Below are positions 8,736 through 15,814 of a DNA stretch of 64,000 bases, one piece after another. The stretch is from assembly GCA_020848905.1 (NCBI GenBank), contig JADLHG010000042.1, positions 372,001-436,000 on the forward strand, in the 5' to 3' direction. The notes beneath the pieces were generated by a model. It worked only from the letters and a program-made list of their open reading frames with translations. It searched no databases and was not told the origin of the DNA. The DNA comes from Deltaproteobacteria bacterium. GTDB lineage: Bacteria > Myxococcota_A > Polyangia > GCA-2747355 > JADLHG01. The first letter of the stretch is position 1; every line of letters begins with the position of its first letter. The position numbers and the translations under genes were made by a program.

Positions 8736-9380
8736 ATGTTCGACCGACTCGCCCTCCTCCGTGCCGCAGCGCCCTTGGTCGCGCTGCTCGGCCTCACGGC
8801 GCGTCCGGCCCTGGCGCAGGAGATCCCCTGCGGTCGCGGCCCGTGCATGCGCCCCGCGGAGGCCGGAACCCATTTCCTCGCCGAGGTGAACGGGGGCGCG
8901 TCGCTGCGGCACGACGGCGGAGTGGCCTTCTCCGGGCTTCTCGGCGCCGGCGGCCGGCTCGGTCCGCTGCGTCTATACGTCGTGGGCGAGGTGGGCTACC
9001 GGAGCGACGCCTCCACCGACGCGGGCTCCACGGGGCGCGGCTATCACGACGTACGCAGCTTCCGCGACCTCGCTCTCGGCCTGCGGGTCTACCTCGCGGT
9101 CGTGGGCCCCATGCGCCTCCTCACGGACGTCCAGGTGGGAGGCACGCACGTCTCGGCCGCTCTCGACCGCCCGGGGCTCCCCATCCGGCACGCCGCCGGC
9201 TGGCTCCCCTTCTTTCAGCTCGGGGCGGGCCTGCAGGTGCGACTACTGCACCACCTCTCGGTGGGGCTCCGTGGCACGGTGGTCGCGACCTCGGACGACC
9301 TCGGCGGTCTTCGCGCGATGGTGGCGCAGACGGGCGTGCATCGCGTGGCACTCACCGCGGGGCTCACGTGCCACTTCTGA
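8736..9380 (+). CDS. putative outer-membrane beta-barrel protein
   Basis: The start chosen is the ATG at 8736 because it opens a clear signal peptide (about 1-27, ending ARPALAQ). No good Shine-Dalgarno sequence precedes it. The mature part (about 187 residues) alternates short amphipathic strands rich in Gly, Leu, Val and Arg, such as LRLYVVGEVGYRS. The protein ends in ...GLTCHF, a C-terminal aromatic residue of the kind used for insertion by the BAM machinery. Both points suggest a small outer-membrane barrel of 8 to 10 strands. The following lipoprotein gene overlaps its 3' end by 13 bases, so the two are probably translationally coupled. No specific family was recognised. Confidence 0.68.
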   Translation: MFDRLALLRAAAPLVALLGLTARPALAQEIPCGRGPCMRPAEAGTHFLAEVNGGASLRHDGGVAFSGLLGAGGRLGPLRLYVVGEVGYRSDASTDAGSTGRGYHDVRSFRDLALGLRVYLAVVGPMRLLTDVQVGGTHVSAALDRPGLPIRHAAGWLPFFQLGAGLQVRLLHHLSVGLRGTVVATSDDLGGLRAMVAQTGVHRVALTAGLTCHF

Positions 9381-10567
9381 AACGGGCCACGCTTCGCCTC
9401 GCGACGGCCGCGCTCGCGCTCGCCGCCGGCCTGGGCGCATGCGACGACCGCGGACGTCAAGGGCACTACCAGCTTCAGCTCCACGACCGTCCCGTCGAGT
9501 GCACCCCCGAACTCGGCGTGTGTCGCGCTGACGAGCGGGCCGCCCCCGGAGAGGCTCTCCGGGGCGTCCTCTACGCGAGCAGCGCCGCGAGTCGCTACCG
9601 TGACCAAGGTCTCTACCTCTACGCCGAGCTCTCGCGAGCCACCGGCCGCACGGCCATCCTGGAGCTCGACCTCCCCACGGGACCCACGGGAGGCCAGCTC
9701 CGCCCTCAGCTCCTCTACGTGGAGTACGACGACCAGCGCGAGGTCTTTCGCTCGACCGAGGTCCGCGGACAGATCCAGCTTCCTCCGCCGGACGACTGCG
9801 AATGCACCGACGGCCGGTTCGAGCTCGTCTTCACTGCACCGGGGGTCGACGGGAAGCTCGGCACGCCCGACGATGCCGTGCGCCGCCTCAGCCAGGGGCA
9901 GCTCAGCTCCACCGGCCACTACTGCCGCGGCGGACAGATCCTCCCCGTCGGCGAGGGGCTGCAACTCCTCCAGCTCCGCTGCCCTTCCGGCGCGCCTCCC
10001 CGCGTCGGGGATCCTCCCGCCGCCAGACGGTCCGGCACGCGGAGCGACGGCTCGACCCGCGTGGAGGTCGGGTGCGCTCTCGAACCCGAAGAGAGCGCCC
10101 CCTCGGGAGGCTGCGATGGCGGGGAACCGCCGCACGAGGCGGAGGGCGGCTGCGCGAGCGACGGCGGTGAGGCGCAGGGCTGCGACAGCGGCGGTGGAGA
10201 GGCGCAGGGCTGCGAGGGGGACGGCGGGGACGCGTGCGTGAAGGAGGCCCGGGCCGCCGTCCCGCACCGGAGCTCGCCGGGCCCGCGTCGCGCCCGACGT
10301 GGCGCGCTTCACCTGCCGCGCGAGGTCGGCTTGCCGACGATCCTGCTCGCGCTCCTCATCGCCCAGCGCGTCGAACGTCGCAGGTCTCGCCCACGCAAAC
10401 GAAGGGAGCCAGACGCTGGAGCGTCGCCGCCCCGATCCCCTTCACCTCACGAAGCTCGGTCACCTGGCGAAAGCGCCCCTGCCACTGACGGCGTCGGACG
10501 ATACGCGCCGCCAGCGCCGGTCCAATGCGAGGCAGCGCCTCGAGCTCGCTCGCGGCCGCCGCATTGA
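9368..10567 (+). CDS. lipoprotein with Gly/Asp/Cys-rich C-terminal tract
   Basis: The GTG at 9368 lies inside the end of the upstream barrel gene. The protein (399 residues as read) has a lipobox GLGAC with Cys25 and a folded region to about residue 215. A repetitive tract (about 240-290) follows, with spaced Cys, Gly and Glu/Asp (GGEAQGC repeated). Then come a hydrophobic run LPTILLALLIA and an Arg/Lys-rich stretch. That order of Cys-rich spacer, short helix and basic end resembles C-terminal sorting signals. However, the frame continues about 50 residues further, and its last 212 bases are antisense to the conserved helix-hairpin-helix part of the ComEA-like gene. The true end is therefore uncertain; a frameshift or earlier stop would fit better. 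A stop in another frame lies at 10239-10241. Confidence 0.6.
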   Translation: MPLLKRATLRLATAALALAAGLGACDDRGRQGHYQLQLHDRPVECTPELGVCRADERAAPGEALRGVLYASSAASRYRDQGLYLYAELSRATGRTAILELDLPTGPTGGQLRPQLLYVEYDDQREVFRSTEVRGQIQLPPPDDCECTDGRFELVFTAPGVDGKLGTPDDAVRRLSQGQLSSTGHYCRGGQILPVGEGLQLLQLRCPSGAPPRVGDPPAARRSGTRSDGSTRVEVGCALEPEESAPSGGCDGGEPPHEAEGGCASDGGEAQGCDSGGGEAQGCEGDGGDACVKEARAAVPHRSSPGPRRARRGALHLPREVGLPTILLALLIAQRVERRRSRPRKRREPDAGASPPRSPSPHEARSPGESAPATDGVGRYAPPAPVQCEAAPRARSRPPH

Positions 10568-10898
10568 GGTCCAGGCGAAGACCGAGGAGCAGGCGCGTCC
10601 GCCCCGGGAGCATGGAACGCGTGCGCCGGCAGCCGTCGTCGAGGCGCCAGAGCTCCCCCGCCGTGCTCGGCCGTTCCCCCACGAAGCGCGAGGCGCACGT
10701 ACCGAGGGCGGCGAGCAGGCCTGGAGGAGAGCCGTTCCCGTCGGCACAGACCAGGACGCGGCTACCGCGCTGCTCTACAGCGAAGGGGCACGCACACGGA
10801 CGAGCCGCAACCCCTGCCCGATCCCACGCGACCCAGACGGGGGTGACCGCCGCCGCTCCGAGCACTGTCGCCACGATGATTCGGTGAAAGACGTTCAC
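10356..10898 (-). CDS. ComEA-like helix-hairpin-helix DNA-binding protein
   Basis: This 180-residue protein starts at a GTG at 10898 and has an N-terminal hydrophobic segment (about 5-24) that anchors or exports it. Residues 25-110 are poorly conserved and contain several Cys. The C-terminal 60 residues are a tandem HhH domain of the ComEA type: LDLNAAAASELEALPRIGP, then VTELREVKGIGAATLQRL. ComEA binds double-stranded DNA in the periplasm during natural transformation; stand-alone HhH proteins of this type are also common without competence. No comEC or pilus gene is nearby. Its 3' end overlaps the convergent lipoprotein gene by 212 bases. Confidence 0.82.
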   Translation of the reverse strand: MNVFHRIIVATVLGAAAVTPVWVAWDRAGVAARPCACPFAVEQRGSRVLVCADGNGSPPGLLAALGTCASRFVGERPSTAGELWRLDDGCRRTRSMLPGRTRLLLGLRLDLNAAAASELEALPRIGPALAARIVRRRQWQGRFRQVTELREVKGIGAATLQRLAPFVCVGETCDVRRAGR

Positions 10899-10951
10899 CG
10901 CGCGGATATCGTCTGGTTCCGCGGGCGAGTTGCCGCGCGCCGCGGCCCTAA

Positions 10952-10965
10952 GGCCGGCCGCCTAA
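10952..10965 (-). repeat. solo copy of the TTAGGCGGCCGGCC motif over the cutA stop
   Basis: On the minus strand these 14 bases read TTAGGCGGCCGGCC, and the TAG stop of cutA (10962-10964) lies inside them. The same motif, with one base variable, forms both ends of the palindromic element at 55265-55432 and occurs at 51070-51083 over another stop codon. It contains the palindrome GGCCGGCC and may act as part of a hairpin terminator. Confidence 0.45.
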
Positions 10966-11291
10966 CCCTCGGTCGAGGCCCGGAGCCAGGCGAGGTACGG
11001 CCCGTGCCCGGCGACGACGGGCAGAGCGATGACCTCCGGGACCTCGTAGGGGTGCAATTCGACGACCCGCTGGCGCAAGGCCTCGAAGAGCGGCGCGCGC
11101 GTCTTCACGATCAGCAGCGCCTCCTCGTCGTCGCAGAGCTCCCCCTGCCAGCGATAGATCGAGCGCACCGAGGGGACGATGTTCGCGCAGGCCGCAACCC
11201 CGGCCTCGACGAGCGCCTTCGCCAGCCCCGCGGCCTTGTCCGCCGGACACGTCACGTACACCACCACCGCGTCGCTGTCGTCGTGGCTCAT
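10962..11291 (-). CDS. cutA: CutA1 divalent-cation tolerance family protein
   Basis: At 109 residues this is the full family length. Characteristic segments are VVYVTCPADKAAGLAKALVE, the VAACANIVPSVRSIYRWQG strand-turn and HPYEVPEVIALPV. CutA1 forms a very stable ferredoxin-like trimer. It is linked to copper tolerance in E. coli, but its biochemical role remains unclear. The start is an ATG at 11291. It lies upstream of the comEA-like gene on the same strand, with 63 bases between them, and is divergent from lysC. Confidence 0.92.
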   Translation of the reverse strand: MSHDDSDAVVVYVTCPADKAAGLAKALVEAGVAACANIVPSVRSIYRWQGELCDDEEALLIVKTRAPLFEALRQRVVELHPYEVPEVIALPVVAGHGPYLAWLRASTEG

Positions 11292-11403
11292 TCCCGGACG
11301 CTACGCAGCGCGCGCGAGGCCTGTCAAGCCACGCGCCCACCCCGGGACCAGCTCACAGGGGCACCGTCTTTACCGCCTGTGCCTTCGGCTGTAGGGTGTC
11401 GCC

Positions 11404-12642
11404 ATGCTGATCGTCCAGAAGTACGGCGGCACCTCGATGGGCTCGGTGGAGCGAATCCACAACGTCGCCCGACGAGTCCTGCGCACGCAGGCCGCGGGGC
11501 ACCGCGTGGTGGTCATCGTCTCGGCGATGGCCGGCGAAACCGATCGCCTCCTCCGGCTCTCCCACGAGGTCAGCCCCCGCGCCGAGCACCGCGAGCTGGA
11601 CGTCTTGCTCGCGACGGGGGAGCAGGCGTCGGCTTCCCTCCTCGCCATGGCCGTGCGGGCGCAGGGCGGCAAGGGGACCTCGTTTCTCGGGCACCAGATC
11701 CGGGTCCTCACCGACTCCGCCTTCTCGCGCGCGCGGATCCAGCAGATCGACGCCACGCCCCTTTCCGACGCGCTGGAGCGGGGCGAGCTCCCGATCGTCG
11801 CGGGGTTCCAGGGTGTGGACGCCGGAGGAAACATCACCACCCTCGGGCGCGGCGGCTCGGACACCTCGGCGGTGGCGGTCGCTGCGGCGATCGGCGCCGA
11901 CCTCTGCGAGATCTACACCGACGTCGAGGGGGTGTTCACCGCCGACCCGAACATCTGTCCCGACGCGCGCAAGATCCCGCGCATCAGCTACGAGGAGATG
12001 CTCGAGCTCGCCTCCCTCGGCGCGAAGGTCCTGCAGATCCGATCCGTCGAGGTCGCGAGCAACCACGGAGTGGCCCTGGCGGTACGCTCCAGCTTCAGCG
12101 AGGAGGAGGGAACGATGGTCGTCGCCGAAGACGCCGCCATGGAGAAGGTCGTCGTCACCGGAGTCAGCCTCGACAAGAACCAGGCGCGTCTGACGATCCG
12201 GGGCTTGCCCTGGCGCGCGGGCGTCCAGGCCGACGTCTTCCGACCCCTCGGAGAGGCTGGCATCGTCGTCGATATGATCGTGCAGGCCCCGCCGGTGGAC
12301 GGGCGAACGAACGTCTCCTTCACGGTACCTCGCACGGATCTGCCGGCGGCGCTCGAACGCGTCCAGCGCGTCGCCGACGAGAACGGCGGCAGCGAGGTTC
12401 TCTCCGACGACAAGATCGCCAAGATCTCGATCGTCGGCGTCGGGATGCGGAGTCACTCGGGTGTCGCGCAGCGGATGTTCGAGCTGCTCGCCGGCGAGGG
12501 GATCGACATCCTGATGATCAGCACCAGCGAGATCAAGGTCTCGTGCGTCATCCCCATGCGCTACGGCGAGCTGGCCATGCGCTCCCTCCACGAGGGCTTC
12601 GCTCTCGGCACCGGCACCGGCACCGGCCCCTCCGAGCGCTGA
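11404..12642 (+). CDS. lysC: aspartate kinase, complete with two ACT domains
   Basis: This 412-residue protein catalyses ATP-dependent phosphorylation of L-aspartate, the first step towards lysine, threonine, methionine and diaminopimelate. The kinase domain has VQKYGGTSMG (4-13), the VIVSAM strand and [15 protein letters not shown] (about 140-155). The C-terminal 150 residues hold two ACT domains, including the allosteric motif MISTSEIKVSCVI, where lysine or threonine feedback acts in relatives. It is the better conserved of the two aspartokinases in the window. The gene is monocistronic, with convergent or divergent neighbours on both sides. The C-terminal GTGTGTG repeat is low complexity. 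Confidence 0.95.
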   Translation: MLIVQKYGGTSMGSVERIHNVARRVLRTQAAGHRVVVIVSAMAGETDRLLRLSHEVSPRAEHRELDVLLATGEQASASLLAMAVRAQGGKGTSFLGHQIRVLTDSAFSRARIQQIDATPLSDALERGELPIVAGFQGVDAGGNITTLGRGGSDTSAVAVAAAIGADLCEIYTDVEGVFTADPNICPDARKIPRISYEEMLELASLGAKVLQIRSVEVASNHGVALAVRSSFSEEEGTMVVAEDAAMEKVVVTGVSLDKNQARLTIRGLPWRAGVQADVFRPLGEAGIVVDMIVQAPPVDGRTNVSFTVPRTDLPAALERVQRVADENGGSEVLSDDKIAKISIVGVGMRSHSGVAQRMFELLAGEGIDILMISTSEIKVSCVIPMRYGELAMRSLHEGFALGTGTGTGPSER

Positions 12643-12655
12643 TCCGGGACGGGGG

Positions 12656-15600
12656 TCAACGGCTGGCCGTGGCGCGCCCCTGGGACGGCCGGACCGCCGC
12701 GAAGACGAGCTCGGGGGCCTGCACGCCCGTGGTTCTCAGCTCGAGCGCCCCACGGTGTCCCGCAAGGCTCACCACCAGCGAGGGGACCGGCGGCAGCTCG
12801 ACCCGCGGCTCGGCGCCCACCGACGGGAAGTCGAGCTCACCGACGACCGTCTCCCCGCAGGTCACGGTCACGCGCCCCGGCTTGCCCGAGAGCAGGACCA
12901 GCAGCTCCTGCGGCGACCCGCAGGCCGCGCGAAGGGGGACGCGACAACCGTCCGCAGCGCAACGCGCGGGTCCCGCCGCCACGGCCGCGAGACCGGGAAT
13001 CGGGAGCGCGTGCAGTCGCCCCAGCGCCTCGACGGCGTAGGCCACGACCGCAGGCTCCAGCTCGGTCCGGACGAGGTGCTGGAGCGGCTGCACCGCACGA
13101 GCGTCCCCGATCCGGCCGAGGGCCAGCGCGGCGTGCTGTCTCCAGCTGATGAACCGGTCGCTCTGCAGGCCGTGGACGAGCTCGGGCACCGCCGCGTGCG
13201 CCCGGCAGAGACCGAGCGCGTGAATCGCGTGGCGGCGCGTGCGCAGGGTCTTCAGCTGCTGCCGCAGCGCCGGCGTCGCGCGGTCGTCTCTCAGCTGGCC
13301 GAGAATCTCGATCAGTTCGATGCGCTCGTAGATGTCCTCGCTGCGGACCAGGAGATCGATCAGCCGCGGCACCAGGCGCCTGTCCCCGGCGAGCGCCTGC
13401 GCCAGCAGGGCGTCTCGACGCAGCGCCGGCGGCAGATCGGCACGCTCGAGGAGTCGAGGCACCTGCCTCAGACTTTCGGGGTGCCCGAGGAGCGCGGCTC
13501 CTATGGTGGCCTGGATCGCCACCCCCGGGTCCGGATCCCTGGCCGCGTCCACGAGGACCGCGCGAGCGGACTGCGCCCTCAGACGCGTGAGCAGGCGGAC
13601 CGCCTCGCGCCGCACCTCGCGCCCGCTTCGCACGAGTTTGATCAGCGAAGGGATCGCGCTCGGGTCTCCCTGCCGGCCCCGCTCGAGCACCCCCTCGGCC
13701 TCGGCGGCTCGGTCTTCCCGCGCGCCGCTCCGCCGATCCCGCTCCCCCAGAGCCCGCAGCTCGCCGTGGAGCCGGGCGAGCAGCTCGGGACGTCGTGCAG
13801 CGAGGTTCACCCGCTCCCCAGGGTCTGCACGCAGGTCGTAGAGCTCGCTGAAGCCCTCCACCGCGTTGTGGATCAGCTTGTGCTGCCCGCGGACCACGGC
13901 CTTGCGCTGCTCGAACTGGGAGAAGACCGCCGGGAGGCGCATCGCGTCCTCCCCCGCGACCCAGGGGCCGAGGTCGTTCCCCTGCATCTCCGCCGGCACC
14001 GGGATGTCCGCCGCCGCGAGCATCGTGACAGCCAGGTCGATCGACTGCGCGGCCCCCGGCACGCGAAGGGGTGCCACGCCGGGCACCCGCACGATGACCG
14101 GGACGCGCACCTGTTCGTCGTAGAGCGAGCTGCCGTGGTAGTACTCGCGGTGCTCCCCGAAGGCCTCGCCGTGATCCCCGGTCAAGGCCACGACCGTCGT
14201 CGGGTGTTCGGCCTGCACCCGCTTCAGCAGCCGCCCGATCGCGCGGTCCGTATACGCGATCTCCCCGTCGTAGCGGTCCATGGCCCTCGGTCCGAAGTCG
14301 AACCCAGGCTGCGGATCGTACGGCTCGTGCGGCTCGAAGAAGTGCACCCACACGAAGAACTTCTGTCCGCGGCTCTCCTTGAGGAAGGCGAGCACCTGGT
14401 CCACGCGTCGTTCGGCGTCGATGAACTCGAACTTCACGTACTCGAAGTCGAACATGGACGACTGGAAGGCGCTGAAGCGATCCTTGTCGATGTAGAAGAC
14501 CGCCGGGGGGAAGAAGCCGCCGGTCTTGTAGCCGTAGCGCCGCACCACGGAAGGCAGGGTCCGCTGGCCGGTCAGCCCGGACGCGGCGATGTGCGTGCCC
14601 GTGAGGAGCGAGGTCAGCGAGAACGAGGTATGGGGCACGGGCGCGTAGCCGCGCTCGAACACGGTGGCGGAACGGGCCCACGCATCCAGCTCGGGCGTGG
14701 TGCGGCGTCGGTACCCATAGACCCCCATGTGGTCGGCCCGCAGCGCGTCCACCGAGATGAGCAGCAGATTGTGATCCGGACGTCGCGGGCCCGGGCGCAG
14801 TCCCACTCGGGCCGGCGCCTCCTCTCTTTCGACCGGCCTTGGCGGAGAGTCGGCCCCCCCGCGTACGAGCCCCGCGCGTGCCGCCAGGCGAACGATCTTG
14901 GCCTGCACGGCAGTGTGTTCGTGGATCAGGAAGCGCAGCTGCTCCCAGCGCGCGACGGTCTTCAGGCCCCAGGCCCCGCCCGCGATCGTGGCCACCACCA
15001 GCAAGAGCGCCGCCCCGGGGTCCATCACCCGACCCATCCAGCGCGCGTTCGGCCGGGCCACGGCGAAGGCCACCGCCACGGCGAGCTGACAGAGCACTAC
15101 GGCGGTGACGGCCAGGCTGACGTGGAAGAACGGGTAGAGGCCCGGCAGGACCAGCTGATCCGCCACGTACAGGCCGAGCGCCAGCAAGAGGAGGAGGGGG
15201 GCGATGAGATAGGCAGGGCGCGAACCCCACCGACGCACGCGAAAACGGTCGCGCACCCAGATGCCGAGGCGCATGGCGCCATAGCAGGCGACTATTCCCA
15301 CGAGCCCGAGGCCCGCGGCGAGCAGGTGGCGCCCGGGCAGCTCGCGGGCCCGGCGGCCGGCGAAGGTCAGCGCAGCCACGAGCGCGATGGGGGGGGCGAG
15401 CAAGAGCGTGTAGAGGCAGGCCATCCAGTGCGGCTCGGCGACGCGCCGCTTCGCCAGGCTCCCCGTGAGGCGGGAGACCGCCAGCACGACGGCCCCCTCG
15501 ATGGCGCCGAGGAACACGGCGAGCGCCGCCGGGATGAGGAGCAGGAGCACGCCGAAGAGCAGGCCCTGACCGATGGAATCGAAGGTCGGGCGCCGCACGA

Positions 15601-15709
15601 GCAGCACGTAGACCAGCTCCATGAGCCAGAGCGGCAGGACACCGGCGACGGCGAGGGTCACCCCGCCGATCATGGCGCGCCGGACGGTTCGTTTGCGTCG
15701 GTCGAGCAT
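12656..15709 (-). CDS. membrane alkaline-phosphatase-superfamily (sulfatase-like) enzyme with HEAT-repeat tail
   Basis: The start at 15709 (ATG, MLDRRKRTVRR) gives 1017 residues with a basic N-terminus before the first helix; a GTG at 15763 is an alternative. Residues 13-250 contain about seven transmembrane helices, followed by a linker and a Sulfatase_N-type domain (about 314-660). Metal and substrate residues are visible: Asp321 in ISVDALRADH and TGDHGEAFGEH at 510-520. The position of the formylglycine Cys in sulfatases is Thr361 (PHTSFSL...LLTG). The enzyme is therefore probably a Thr-nucleophile phospho-transferase or hydrolase in the LtaS/EptA manner, not a true sulfatase. Residues 690-900 are HEAT repeats, followed by a beta-rich end. 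Its substrate is unknown; envelope polymers or lipids are likely. Confidence 0.82.
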   Translation of the reverse strand: MLDRRKRTVRRAMIGGVTLAVAGVLPLWLMELVYVLLVRRPTFDSIGQGLLFGVLLLLIPAALAVFLGAIEGAVVLAVSRLTGSLAKRRVAEPHWMACLYTLLLAPPIALVAALTFAGRRARELPGRHLLAAGLGLVGIVACYGAMRLGIWVRDRFRVRRWGSRPAYLIAPLLLLLALGLYVADQLVLPGLYPFFHVSLAVTAVVLCQLAVAVAFAVARPNARWMGRVMDPGAALLLVVATIAGGAWGLKTVARWEQLRFLIHEHTAVQAKIVRLAARAGLVRGGADSPPRPVEREEAPARVGLRPGPRRPDHNLLLISVDALRADHMGVYGYRRRTTPELDAWARSATVFERGYAPVPHTSFSLTSLLTGTHIAASGLTGQRTLPSVVRRYGYKTGGFFPPAVFYIDKDRFSAFQSSMFDFEYVKFEFIDAERRVDQVLAFLKESRGQKFFVWVHFFEPHEPYDPQPGFDFGPRAMDRYDGEIAYTDRAIGRLLKRVQAEHPTTVVALTGDHGEAFGEHREYYHGSSLYDEQVRVPVIVRVPGVAPLRVPGAAQSIDLAVTMLAAADIPVPAEMQGNDLGPWVAGEDAMRLPAVFSQFEQRKAVVRGQHKLIHNAVEGFSELYDLRADPGERVNLAARRPELLARLHGELRALGERDRRSGAREDRAAEAEGVLERGRQGDPSAIPSLIKLVRSGREVRREAVRLLTRLRAQSARAVLVDAARDPDPGVAIQATIGAALLGHPESLRQVPRLLERADLPPALRRDALLAQALAGDRRLVPRLIDLLVRSEDIYERIELIEILGQLRDDRATPALRQQLKTLRTRRHAIHALGLCRAHAAVPELVHGLQSDRFISWRQHAALALGRIGDARAVQPLQHLVRTELEPAVVAYAVEALGRLHALPIPGLAAVAAGPARCAADGCRVPLRAACGSPQELLVLLSGKPGRVTVTCGETVVGELDFPSVGAEPRVELPPVPSLVVSLAGHRGALELRTTGVQAPELVFAAVRPSQGRATASR

Positions 15710-15814
15710 GCAGGTCGTCTCGTCTGCAGGGAGCCTAGCGCAACCCGGGCGCGCCGTCGCCACCTCCCCGCGCTCGGCGGCGCAGAGAATGGAGCGGGGC
15801 CCTGCGAAACACCT

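Noticed and set aside
5051-10567. A very long open frame on the plus strand (over 1800 codons) antisense to the giant TPR gene
   Set aside because: It is a consequence of high GC and codon bias on the opposite strand. Composition is Arg/Pro-rich without any motif. Only its last part, from the GTG at 9368, encodes a plausible lipoprotein.
12656-15709. Annotation as a sulfatase
   Set aside because: The formylglycine Cys and the CxPxR signature are absent; Thr361 takes that place, so a sulfatase name would be misleading.
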